Source: Treponema sp. (lineage in GTDB: Bacteria > Spirochaetota > Spirochaetia > Treponematales > Breznakiellaceae). Taken from it: a DNA stretch of 36,777 bases. Both the position numbers and the translations under genes were made by a program. Below, piece by piece: positions 1 through 7,057 of the stretch; within the stretch, counting starts at the first letter, position 1; every line of letters begins with the position of its first letter. Below the pieces are notes generated by a model, which worked only from the letters and a program-made list of their open reading frames with translations, searched no databases and was not told where the DNA came from. Location: positions 1 through 36,777 of the forward strand of contig JAISMC010000001.1 in the NCBI GenBank assembly GCA_031276965.1. The letters are read 5' to 3'.

Positions 1-62
1 TCCAGGCACTTTTCCGGCATGTGTTTTACCAGATTTATCAACGCGGCCAGTTTGTTGTCCAT
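1..62 (-). CDS. 5' end of an unidentified protein, runs off the window
   Basis: An ATG at 62 on the minus strand is preceded by a GAGGAG Shine-Dalgarno about 6 nt away and opens a frame of 20 codons to the window edge (begins MDNKLAALINLVKHMPEKC). A sigma-70 promoter and a palindrome lie upstream, which supports a real gene. The fragment is too short to assign. Next to a phage primase remnant it could be a regulator of a mobile element, but that is a guess from position. Confidence 0.45.
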   Translation of the reverse strand, partial: MDNKLAALINLVKHMPEKCL

Positions 63-134
63 AAACGGCTCCTCATCTTCTTCCAGGGTGTCATACTGCT
101 CACTTACTTGTCAACCCTCTTTGCGACTATCACC

Positions 135-152
135 AGTAAAGTATACACCACT
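135..152. promoter_or_regulatory. 18-bp palindrome, possible operator
   Basis: AGT-N3-GTATAC-N3-ACT is a perfect interrupted palindrome lying between the -10 box at 187-192 and the start codon at 62 of the minus-strand gene. Position and symmetry fit a repressor site for that gene; no protein is known for it. Confidence 0.35.
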
Positions 153-186
153 ACGGTTTCCGGCGTGAACCCCCGGAAATACGCCC

Positions 187-216
187 AATATACAGGGCCA
201 CTTTTTGTAATGTCAA
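187..216 (-). promoter_or_regulatory. Sigma-70 promoter of the edge gene
   Basis: On the minus strand TTGACA (216-211) is separated by 18 bp from TATATT (192-187). The -35 is a perfect consensus match. It reads toward the gene starting at 62 and leaves a leader of about 118 nt that contains the 18-bp palindrome. Confidence 0.5.
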
Positions 217-250
217 ATTGTTGATACGGATCGTATAAAATTCCCCAAAA

Positions 251-655
251 GATAAATCGATCTTTCTCAGGCTGGACTTGCTCAAGAAGGGGCTGGAGAT
301 GGTTCGTAACATTTACAACGATCTCCTTAAAACCGCCGATTACCGGGAGCAGATGGAGATTGAGAAATACGCCATCCTCAGCGAAAGCGTCAGAATCTTA
401 AAATTGTTGCGCAAGCAACTTCATTAAAGCCTTTGTGGAGGCCGCAGGCTGGATCAAGGCGCTGAACGTTACCAGCGACAACCTTGACACCAACCCCTGG
501 CTCCTCAACGTGCGGAACGGTACCCTCGACGTAACTACCGGGGAATTCCGTGCCCACCGGCAGGAGGACATGATCACCAAGATCGCCCGCGTGGACTATG
601 ACCCACAGGCGGAATGCCCGGCGTGGAAGCAATTCATCCGGGAGATAAGGAATAT
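251..655 (+). pseudogene. Phage/plasmid D5-type primase-helicase remnant
   Basis: Two adjacent frames together give a stretch typical of the D5 N-terminal region of phage P4-type primase-helicases. One frame (251-about 395) contains MVRNIYNDLLKTADYREQ and EIEKYAILSESVR. The next (about 410-650) contains FVEAAGWIKALNV, NPWLLNVRNGTLDVTTGEF and a DMITKIA-type motif ending at FIREI. The frame changes between about 395 and 410, and the protein stops just before the region where the helicase Walker A domain should begin, so it is both frameshifted and truncated. It marks the remains of a prophage or integrative element at the left edge. The family assignment rests on recognised motif order. Confidence 0.7.
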
Positions 656-657
656 TT

Positions 658-801
658 ATGGCATCGTATATTATTTTTGGGCTAAGGAACGGATCGAAGG
701 TTATTAAAAATTATTTAACAGGCAATGTAAGAAATATATCAGAACCAAAGAATATTAGGTGGGATACATATTGCGAAAAAAATAATAGATTTGTACAATA
801 A
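658..801 (+). CDS. AT-rich small ORF of unknown function
   Basis: ATG at 658 opens a 47-codon frame (MASYIIFGLRNGSKV...). GGAGATAAGGA lies just upstream. Its base composition is clearly more AT-rich than all neighbouring genes. It begins where homology to the primase ends, so it is probably foreign DNA joined to the primase fragment by a deletion or insertion. It may be a fragment rather than a working gene; no family was recognised. Confidence 0.3.
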   Translation: MASYIIFGLRNGSKVIKNYLTGNVRNISEPKNIRWDTYCEKNNRFVQ

Positions 802-810
802 CTTCAGTTA

Positions 811-918
811 TTGAACAACTTCCGCTTAAAAACGGCAGAATTTCACAAAATGCGAAGTATTTTGTGAAATTCTGCGAGACCTGTGAAGAAACCAACCGGG
901 TTTCTGAACAAGTCCAAT
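811..918 (+). repeat. Hairpin repeat, GAACAAGTCC family (long form)
   Basis: Bounded by GAACAACTTCC on the left and GAACAAGTCCAA on the right. Inside is a perfect 17-bp stem (835-851 with 859-875, loop of 7), then a short stem around GAAACC/GGGTTT directly before the right end. A similar layout is seen at 29137-29270, so this is a dispersed element rather than a lone hairpin. Confidence 0.6.
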
Positions 919-952
919 AGAAAAGACAAAGAAGAAAATATCTGAAAAAATA

Positions 953-999
953 GATCTCCCCGCCCTGAAGGGCGGGGTATTAGACCCCACTGCGAATAA
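953..999 (+). repeat. GC-hairpin repeat with CCCCACTGCGAAT tail (copy 1)
   Basis: A perfect stem CCCCGCCC-TGAA-GGGCGGGG (958-977) is followed by ACCCCACTGCGAAT. The same hairpin plus tail recurs in reverse orientation at 31385-31429. The look resembles right ends of IS200/IS605-type elements, but no tnpA or tnpB is present here. Confidence 0.55.
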
Positions 1000-1014
1000 A
1001 ACAAGGTTAAACTT

Positions 1015-1155
1015 GAGCCTGTTCCCAAAACTAATCGACTGTGCGCTCACGCGCACGGTTTTGGAACAGGCTTTTGCAGTTTTTCAGGCTTTCAGCCTTG
1101 CAAAACTGTGAATTTTAAGGCTGCTTTCCCAAAACTGAAGTTTTGGGAAAGCCTC
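1015..1155 (+). mobile_element. 141-bp MITE-like element, variant of the 119-bp family
   Basis: Begins GAGCCTGTTCCCAAAAC and ends GGGAAAGCCTC, and is flanked by ACTT on both sides (1011-1014 and 1156-1159). Three hairpins lie in series: a long first stem around 1016-1072 whose loop carries a second stem GTGCGC-TCAC-GCGCAC, a middle stem CAGTTTT/AAAACTG enclosing GGCT/AGCC, and the same right-end stem as the 119-bp copies. It shares plan and ends with those copies but has different left and middle stems. It encodes no protein. Confidence 0.75.
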
Positions 1156-1266
1156 ACTTGCCCAATCATATAAACATTTTTGCCAAACTTCTTGACACGT
1201 TACACAACCGCAATGTCAACACATTAAGCAAATGAGGCATACAAAGGGGACCTCCCCCGCTTTGCT

Positions 1267-1893
1267 TCATAACTTCTGTATCCCGACATAGTATGTCTCG
1301 AAGGACTCCGGCCGGCATGCCTGGGGCTTAAAGCTTTTGCCGTTTTTAAAGTATTCCCGTATCCGTCTTAGTACCGGGGCGGTATCGCCGCCCTGGAAAA
1401 TCTTTAACACCAGGCTGCCCCCGCCCGCCAGGTTTTCCGCATAGTCCAGTACGGTCTCTGCCAGCTCCAGGGAACGCTGGGTATCCACCCCCCGGTTTCC
1501 CGTGGTAGCGGGGGCGGCGTCGCTGATGATAAGATTAAAGGGTCCCCGTTCCAGCAGGGGCTTCCGGATTTCCGGCAGGGTAATATCCCCCCGGACAAAA
1601 CGAAAGCGCTCCCCCTCAAAAAGACCCCTGTCGTACTGCCGGGAGAGGGGGAGGATGTCCGCCGCAGTTAATTCCAGCTTAACGCTGTTCCGGGCCGCCC
1701 CCTGGCGGAGGACATAGAGGCTCCAGCTTCCTGGAGCGGCCCCCAGGTCCAGAACCCGGAGGACGCCGCCGGGAACAGGCCGGAGGAGCCCGAACCTTTC
1801 GTCCATTTCTTTCAATTTGTATACCGAGCGGGCCGGGTAGCCCTCCTTCCGGGCCCGCAGCGACCAGTAATCCGGCTTTTCGTAAGAGCTCAA
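1267..1893 (-). CDS. rlmE: 23S rRNA 2'-O-uridine methyltransferase RlmE (FtsJ/RrmJ family)
   Basis: RlmE family enzymes methylate the 2'-OH of U2552 in the 23S rRNA A-loop using S-adenosylmethionine. The protein shows the early YEKPDYWSLRARKEGYPARS segment, SAM-binding motif VLDLGAAPGSWS, the catalytic-region DAAP motif and a late VLKIFQGG motif carrying the catalytic lysine. At 208 residues it has the usual family length. A TTG start at 1893 is chosen because GGAGAA lies about 8 nt upstream and it removes a 75-bp overlap with the divergent polyprenyl synthase gene that an upstream ATG at 2007 would create. The start choice is inferred; the family call is firm. Confidence 0.93.
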   Translation of the reverse strand: MSSYEKPDYWSLRARKEGYPARSVYKLKEMDERFGLLRPVPGGVLRVLDLGAAPGSWSLYVLRQGAARNSVKLELTAADILPLSRQYDRGLFEGERFRFVRGDITLPEIRKPLLERGPFNLIISDAAPATTGNRGVDTQRSLELAETVLDYAENLAGGGSLVLKIFQGGDTAPVLRRIREYFKNGKSFKPQACRPESFETYYVGIQKL

Positions 1894-1932
1894 GGGACTT
1901 TTCTCCGGAGCAGGGGCCGTGTAGAATGGGGC

Positions 1933-3015
1933 ATGGAAAGAGAGTATATCCGGCGGCTGGAAAAGATTGAAGCCCTGCTCCGGCAGGGGCTTCCCGAATC
2001 GCCGCATCCTTCATGGCGGGCCGCTGCCTTTGCGGATATTCCCCCGGTTCCGCCGGATCTGATCCGTTCTCTCTGTGCCCCCGGCTGGGATCTCCTGAAC
2101 CGGGGCGGCAAGCGGTGGCGGCCCCTCCTTATGACATTGATCTGCGAAGCCCTGGGGGGCGGCGACGGGGCGCTGCCTCTGATTCCTCTGGTTGAATTTC
2201 CCCATAACGCCAGCCTCATCCATGATGATATTGAAGATAACTCGGATACCCGCCGGGGCAGGCCCGCGGTTCACCTTATCTATGGCGCCGACACGGCTAT
2301 TAACGGCGGCTGTTTTCTCTATTTCCTCCCTCTGATCTGCGTCGAGGCCTGGAGCGGCGGACCGGAACGGAAAAACCGTATCTACCAGGTCTGGGGAGAA
2401 CACATGCGGCGGCTTCATCTGGGCCAAGCCATGGATATAAGCTGGCACCGTAACTTTGATTCCCAGCCGGAGATCGAAACCTATTATGCCATGTGCGGTC
2501 TTAAAACAGGCTGTCTTGCCAGACTGGCGGCGGTGTTGGGGGTCTATGCTGCGGATGCCCGGCTCCATGGCGGTTCCCGCGGGACCGTTACCCCCCAGGG
2601 AGAGGCCCTGGCCGGCGAACTGGGGGATGCGGCGGAAAAGCTGGGGGTGGGTTTTCAAATATTGGACGATGTAAAAAATCTTACCACCGGCAATCCCGGC
2701 AAGAAGCGGGGAGATGATGTGGCGGAAGGCAAAAAGAGCCTTCCCGTGCTGCTTTACCTTCGCGGCGGCGGGGGACGGAACAGGCTGGTATCCCGCTGTT
2801 TCGCCGCCGCCCGGAAGCAGGGCGCCGGCGCCTCCGAGGTGGAAGAGCTGATAACCGCGCTGGAAACTGCGGGAGCCCTGGAAGAGGCCCGGGAGCAGGG
2901 AAAGGCCCTTATCTCAGAGGCCGGGGCGGCCCTTGGAGAATTACCCTTTACGGGTTTTGCGGAAAACGCCGGGGCCCGGCGGCTCCTGGCAGAACTGCCG
3001 CCGCTGATAAGCTAG
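1933..3015 (+). CDS. Polyprenyl (farnesyl/geranylgeranyl-type) diphosphate synthase
   Basis: An all-trans prenyltransferase that condenses isopentenyl diphosphate with allylic diphosphates for quinone, carotenoid or undecaprenyl precursor pathways. Visible are GGKRWRP at 58-64, the first Asp-rich motif HDDIEDNSD at 97-105, GQAMDI at 164-169 and a second Asp-rich region LDDVKN at 244-249. The second motif is DDxxN instead of DDxxD. Chain length of the product cannot be read from sequence by eye. The gene has no clear Shine-Dalgarno; TAGAAT at 1922-1927 ends 5 nt before the ATG, so a leaderless transcript is possible. It is followed 9 bp later by the nuclease-family gene, probably in one operon. 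Confidence 0.88.
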   Translation: MEREYIRRLEKIEALLRQGLPESPHPSWRAAAFADIPPVPPDLIRSLCAPGWDLLNRGGKRWRPLLMTLICEALGGGDGALPLIPLVEFPHNASLIHDDIEDNSDTRRGRPAVHLIYGADTAINGGCFLYFLPLICVEAWSGGPERKNRIYQVWGEHMRRLHLGQAMDISWHRNFDSQPEIETYYAMCGLKTGCLARLAAVLGVYAADARLHGGSRGTVTPQGEALAGELGDAAEKLGVGFQILDDVKNLTTGNPGKKRGDDVAEGKKSLPVLLYLRGGGGRNRLVSRCFAAARKQGAGASEVEELITALETAGALEEAREQGKALISEAGAALGELPFTGFAENAGARRLLAELPPLIS

Positions 3016-3024
3016 GAGAGGAAT

Positions 3025-3645
3025 ATGGGGATGATAGAGGCTGAGATCTGGACCATCGTGCGGACCGATCAGGGGAATGCGGTGCTGCTCCGGCCCCTGG
3101 GTTCGGATATTTCGGTGCCTATCTTTATCGGCCAGTTTGAAACCCAGGCCATTCTGATTGGCTTTGGGGAGATCGCCATTCCCCGGCCCCTCACCCACGA
3201 TCTGCTGATAGATGTGATCCGCCGCTTGGGTTTCGATCTGTTCCGGGTAGAGGTCCACGACGTAAAGGATGGCACTTTCTATGCCCGGCTCTTCCTGGGC
3301 GGTCAGAACCATAGCGCCCGGAACCCTCTGATCCTGGACGCCCGTCCTTCCGATGCCTTTGCCCTGGCGGTCCGCCGTAAATGTCCGGTTTTTGTGTCCG
3401 AAAAGGTAGTAGAAAAGGCGGGGGTATCCATAGATCTGATCATTGATGAAGTGTCGGGGACGGGCTGTTCCTCCGGGGATTTTGATGGCGGAAGTTCCGG
3501 TCCGGAGTTCAAGATCCAAAACCACCGGGAGGTCTTGCAGGCGGAACTGGAATCTGCCGTGGAGGCCGAAGAATACGAAAGAGCGGCGGAAATCCGGGAT
3601 ATTTTGGCCATTTTGGACAAAGAAAACGGAAAAAAAAGTATTTAA
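3025..3645 (+). CDS. Bifunctional nuclease family protein (DUF151) with UVR motif
   Basis: The first about 140 residues match the DUF151/bifunctional nuclease family (EAEIWTI at the start, VPIFIGQFE, RPLTHDLL, FYARL, DARPSDAFALA). The last about 35 residues form an UvrB/UvrC-type helical pair (LQAELESAVEAEEYERAAEIRD). This two-domain arrangement is common in bacteria, but its exact role is unsettled; plant and Thermotoga members have been studied as nucleases. AGGAGAGG precedes the start at 3025 (a second ATG at 3031 is also possible). It follows the prenyl synthase gene closely and is likely co-transcribed. Confidence 0.85.
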   Translation: MGMIEAEIWTIVRTDQGNAVLLRPLGSDISVPIFIGQFETQAILIGFGEIAIPRPLTHDLLIDVIRRLGFDLFRVEVHDVKDGTFYARLFLGGQNHSARNPLILDARPSDAFALAVRRKCPVFVSEKVVEKAGVSIDLIIDEVSGTGCSSGDFDGGSSGPEFKIQNHREVLQAELESAVEAEEYERAAEIRDILAILDKENGKKSI

Positions 3646-3658
3646 CGTTAATTTCTCA

Positions 3659-3686
3659 TTGCAAAAACATAATAAACCGATATATG
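3659..3686 (+). promoter_or_regulatory. Promoter of the LysM/M23 gene, nearly leaderless
   Basis: TTGCAA (3659-3664), 16-bp spacer, TATATG (3681-3686). Transcription would start near 3693, about 6 nt before the ATG at 3699. No Shine-Dalgarno is present. Confidence 0.45.
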
Positions 3687-3698
3687 ATGTAAGCTCCC

Positions 3699-4748
3699 AT
3701 GGTTGATTATACGAAAATCAGGCGGATTATTGCAAAAATAAGCCGTTTTTGGAGATCCTTATTGGAAAATCACCCCTTCCCCGTATCAGGGCTTCTCTTA
3801 AGAGTACTTTTGATCTGTTCCATGGTTTATTTTGTTCAGGCCGCCGCTTTTTCTCCCGCCGGGGGAGGGAAAAAGCCTGCCGGGGGCAGGGAAAGATCCG
3901 CCGGGGGCGAAGGCGGCATGGGCGGCTTCGAGGAGGCCTCCTCCATTCTGCCGGTAAACTTTGAGCAGCAGAACTCCAAGGGCGTGCCTGAACCGGAGGA
4001 ATATTCCCGGCCCCGGATGCTGCTCTATTCCTTATACATCATGCAAAGCGGCGATACCATAGGCCGGATTGCCAAAGATTTCGGCCTTAACGAGGGTACC
4101 TTGTTTTCGCTGAACGGCATTTCCAACGACCGTATCGTCCCGGTGGGAGAAGAGTTGAAGATTCCCAACCAGGACGGTATTATGTATACGGTTAAACAGG
4201 GGGATACCCTGGAAAGCATCGCCAAAAAATACGAGAAATATGCGGTTGATCCCCGGTCGATTCTTATCGCCAACGAGCTTTTTACCGGTAATATCCTCCC
4301 CAGGGATACACTTTTTATTCCCGGCGCCCAGCTTTCCCCGGAGGAACACCTTGGTATCACCGGGAACTTCTTCCTGTGGCCCATCCGGGGACGAATAACC
4401 TCCCCCTATGGGTACCGGGTAAGCCCTTTTACGGGGAACCGTACCTTCCATTCAGGTATGGATATAGGCTCCCCCCTGGGTACTCCAATCAAGGCCGCCA
4501 TGGCCGGCCTGGTTATCGCCGCCGGATACGACGCCACTTTCGGTAACTATGTGATCATTTCTCATCATGCGGGTTACCGGACCATGTACGGTCACATGAA
4601 CGCCATCCGGGTCAAGGCCGGCGCCTATGTGGGGGCCGGGGATCTGGTAGGCACTGTGGGCAGTACCGGTTTAAGTACCGGCGCTCATCTCCATTTTGCC
4701 GTATACAAAAACGGCAGAACGATGAATCCCCGGCTTCTGCTTCGCTGA
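3699..4748 (+). CDS. LysM-domain M23 metallopeptidase, cell-wall hydrolase
   Basis: A membrane-anchored murein endopeptidase of the NlpD/EnvC/M23 kind, acting on peptide cross-links in the periplasm. Order: a basic N-terminus, a hydrophobic segment at about 31-50, a Gly-rich linker, LysM repeats at about 112-156 and 162-208, and an M23 domain from about 225 to the end. Metal ligands are visible as H251 and D255 (HSGMD) and H332 (in HLH); H299 and H330 are the other conserved histidines, so it looks active. It stands alone between the nuclease-family gene and a convergent membrane-protein gene. No Shine-Dalgarno precedes the ATG, and the promoter lies directly upstream. Confidence 0.92.
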   Translation: MVDYTKIRRIIAKISRFWRSLLENHPFPVSGLLLRVLLICSMVYFVQAAAFSPAGGGKKPAGGRERSAGGEGGMGGFEEASSILPVNFEQQNSKGVPEPEEYSRPRMLLYSLYIMQSGDTIGRIAKDFGLNEGTLFSLNGISNDRIVPVGEELKIPNQDGIMYTVKQGDTLESIAKKYEKYAVDPRSILIANELFTGNILPRDTLFIPGAQLSPEEHLGITGNFFLWPIRGRITSPYGYRVSPFTGNRTFHSGMDIGSPLGTPIKAAMAGLVIAAGYDATFGNYVIISHHAGYRTMYGHMNAIRVKAGAYVGAGDLVGTVGSTGLSTGAHLHFAVYKNGRTMNPRLLLR

Positions 4749-4842
4749 CGGTTGTACCGGCGGGGGGCTTCGCTTCTGCTGTTAACAGGAAAGCGGGGTC
4801 ATGCCGGCGAGCAGGCTTTTGTCCGGGGCGTTGACGTTAAAC

Positions 4843-6951
4843 TTACTTTTTCAGCACCGAATTGATAAGGTTTTTGAAGTCCTGATCCAGTTTTGTCTCG
4901 TTTCCGGCGGTAAAGTCCAGGGCGCTTTCGTTAATGTAATGAACGCCGTCCCGCTCTTCAATTATTGATTCCGCCTTAACCGCTTCCAGGCTGTTCCCGC
5001 CCTCGTTTTCCAGAATGCCGGGGCTGGTATCCGTTGCGGAAAAGGGTTTATAGACAAGGGACATCTCATAGTTGGGCTCAAGCTCCTCCAGCTTCAATGC
5101 CTTATTGGAGCCCTGCGGGACCACGGCCTGATCGGGTTCCCTGTCTCTCGAGAAGGGCGAGACGATTTCAATATTCATATCGAAGCTGCCGGTGTCTTCA
5201 TCTTCGTCGTCAAGATCGGAGAATTCAATCTGACTGGCAAGATCGTCTGCCAGTGAGGACGGAGCGGCAGCCGGGGCGGGGGCCGGGAATTCGCCTATTG
5301 CTTCAAGCTCTTCCGGCTCAAGTTCCTCAAGCTCCCCGACCTCTTCGTCGGAACGCATGATGTTCATTACCGAATCAATGTCTTCGTCCACCAATTCAAG
5401 ACCGCTGGTTTCGACTATGGTAGGAATATCGTCATCCCCGAAGACAAGTTTAAGATTCGAGGGCTTTTGATCTTCGGCGGTCTTAGCCGCCGCTCCGGGT
5501 TTCTCAACCGCTTCTGCGGTTTCCGCCGGTTTCACCGTTCCGGTTTCGTCGAGCTCTTCAAGTTCCTCAACCGCTTCTGCGGTTTCCGCCGGCTCTACTG
5601 TTCCGGTTTCGTCGAGCTCTTCAAGTTCCTCGACCGCTTCGGCCCCGGAGGCCGGTTCGGCGCCCCTGACCTGGGCCGGCGGGAGGGCGGCAATGCTGGT
5701 ATTGGTCAGGAGACGGCTTAGAATCTTTTGAAGTTTGGCCTCATCAATGCCGGCGGCGGTAATCCTCTCCCTTCCGCCGATGACGCTGAGCAGTTCATCC
5801 CAGGATTTATCAATAAAAAGATCAATGCCGGATTCTTTCCCTGCCTTTTCTTTAATACCCCGCTTTAATTCGGTACGAACCGCTTCCCGGCGCTGGTCGA
5901 GTTCCCATCGCCAGCGGCTCCAATCCATATCGCTCTTGCGATCATAGTATTCTTCGATAAGGGTAAGCTGCAGCTGTTTCAGCCTGTTTTGAATCACCGT
6001 CATGGAATCCTGCCGGAGATTGAAAAGAAGGAAGATGGTCAGGTACAGGGTCAGATAGATGGAAACCAGCAGGATTATCTTCATCGTCAGGGGAAACTGG
6101 AAGACCGACTCATCCACCAGCCGGCCTATGTAGATTCCCTGGCTGGTTTTTGATGAGATCAGGGCAGCGGAAGTACCGGAGGCCGAATCGAGGGTGGTCA
6201 GGGTAAGTATGCCCTCACCCCAGATGGAGGAAATGATGGGGATTAGCACGGCCTTTTCCGCTGCGGGAACCCCCGAAACTATACCCGGAGGATCATCAAG
6301 GATGGAAACATTCTCTCCGACGGTTATTCTTCCTTCATTAATAAGCCGTTCCATCACCGCCCTGACGGAGAGGGAAAAGAGGGCCGTACCCCGGTAAACC
6401 TCGTAGGAATCGGTAAAAGGGAAGGAAAGGAGTATCCGTTCTTCAGCGGCATCAAGGGTAATTTTGGGATTTTCCCCCGCCGCCACGGCTATGGTCTCGT
6501 AGGGAATATGCTGTTCCGCTTCGCCGTAATTACGGTAGGCAATGGCGGCGCTGCTTTCACGCAGAATGTCCGCCCCATAAGTTGAATAGTGAATCCGGGA
6601 TCCCCCGGCATCGATAAAACGCACCATCTGGAGTCCGCTGAACTCCTCCTGGAGACTGCCGTAAAGCTGGGAACGGTCCCGAATATCCTCGACGCTCTGA
6701 TTCGTTAGAAAGCTGCGCCGTACCGCATTATCCATCAGGGCTGCGGCAAAGCGGGCCTGGAGTCCGGTAAGGAAATCCTGTATAGTTTCGGCGTCCAGGC
6801 GTATTTCCTGATTTAAGGACCGGGTGATTGAAGGGTTATAAAACCGGGTCTCTACCAGATCAAAGAGGCCCGTAAAGGCAAGGTAGGCAAAGCCGGCAAA
6901 GAGAACAACTGAAATAAGTAAACTCAATGCTACCTTATGAAAAACGGTCAC
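4843..6951 (-). CDS. Two-TM sensor-like membrane protein with acidic repeat tail
   Basis: Unnamed. Transmembrane segments lie at about 7-30 and 289-311. The roughly 260 residues between them would be periplasmic and look like a sensory (Cache-like) region. A basic, probably helical stretch follows at about 318-400. The C-terminal 270 residues are acidic and low-complexity, rich in ELEELDE runs with two perfect-frame 21-residue repeats. No kinase, HAMP, cyclase or methyl-accepting domain was seen, so output must go through partner proteins. GTG is taken as the start, with AGGA about 7 nt upstream. It is divergent from hflX. The layout suggests an envelope scaffold or signalling protein, which is inference. 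Confidence 0.8.
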   Translation of the reverse strand: MTVFHKVALSLLISVVLFAGFAYLAFTGLFDLVETRFYNPSITRSLNQEIRLDAETIQDFLTGLQARFAAALMDNAVRRSFLTNQSVEDIRDRSQLYGSLQEEFSGLQMVRFIDAGGSRIHYSTYGADILRESSAAIAYRNYGEAEQHIPYETIAVAAGENPKITLDAAEERILLSFPFTDSYEVYRGTALFSLSVRAVMERLINEGRITVGENVSILDDPPGIVSGVPAAEKAVLIPIISSIWGEGILTLTTLDSASGTSAALISSKTSQGIYIGRLVDESVFQFPLTMKIILLVSIYLTLYLTIFLLFNLRQDSMTVIQNRLKQLQLTLIEEYYDRKSDMDWSRWRWELDQRREAVRTELKRGIKEKAGKESGIDLFIDKSWDELLSVIGGRERITAAGIDEAKLQKILSRLLTNTSIAALPPAQVRGAEPASGAEAVEELEELDETGTVEPAETAEAVEELEELDETGTVKPAETAEAVEKPGAAAKTAEDQKPSNLKLVFGDDDIPTIVETSGLELVDEDIDSVMNIMRSDEEVGELEELEPEELEAIGEFPAPAPAAAPSSLADDLASQIEFSDLDDEDEDTGSFDMNIEIVSPFSRDREPDQAVVPQGSNKALKLEELEPNYEMSLVYKPFSATDTSPGILENEGGNSLEAVKAESIIEERDGVHYINESALDFTAGNETKLDQDFKNLINSVLKK
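5518..5643 (-). repeat. Two tandem 63-bp units inside the acidic tail
   Basis: Codons 437-478 of the 702-residue protein are two consecutive 21-residue units differing by one residue (E/K), and a third, degenerate start follows. The DNA is nearly identical between units, so the array is recent and could vary in copy number between strains. Confidence 0.8.
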
Positions 6952-7020
6952 CTCAAATTCCTATCAAGGGTGTCATACTAATATCGGCATTACAATTATA
7001 GGATAAAGTTCTTTTTTTTA

Positions 7021-7049
7021 TCTACAAAATTGGATAAAAATCCTATAAA
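7021..7049 (+). promoter_or_regulatory. Putative hflX promoter, leaderless
   Basis: TCTACA (7021-7026), 17-bp spacer, TATAAA (7044-7049). The ATG at 7058 begins 8 nt after the -10 box, so the mRNA would start at or within 2 nt of the start codon. No Shine-Dalgarno is present. Confidence 0.4.
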
Positions 7050-7057
7050 CTTTGAAA

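Noticed and set aside
811-1155. Possible CRISPR array
   Set aside because: The repeats are palindromes of different sequence with no regular spacers or cas genes.
2665-2690. DDxxN in place of DDxxD in the prenyl synthase
   Set aside because: The rest of the active site is intact and such variation occurs in the family; noted in the entry but not treated as novel.
4749-4842. Terminator between the convergent LysM/M23 and sensor-like genes
   Set aside because: No stem with a T tract could be found by eye.
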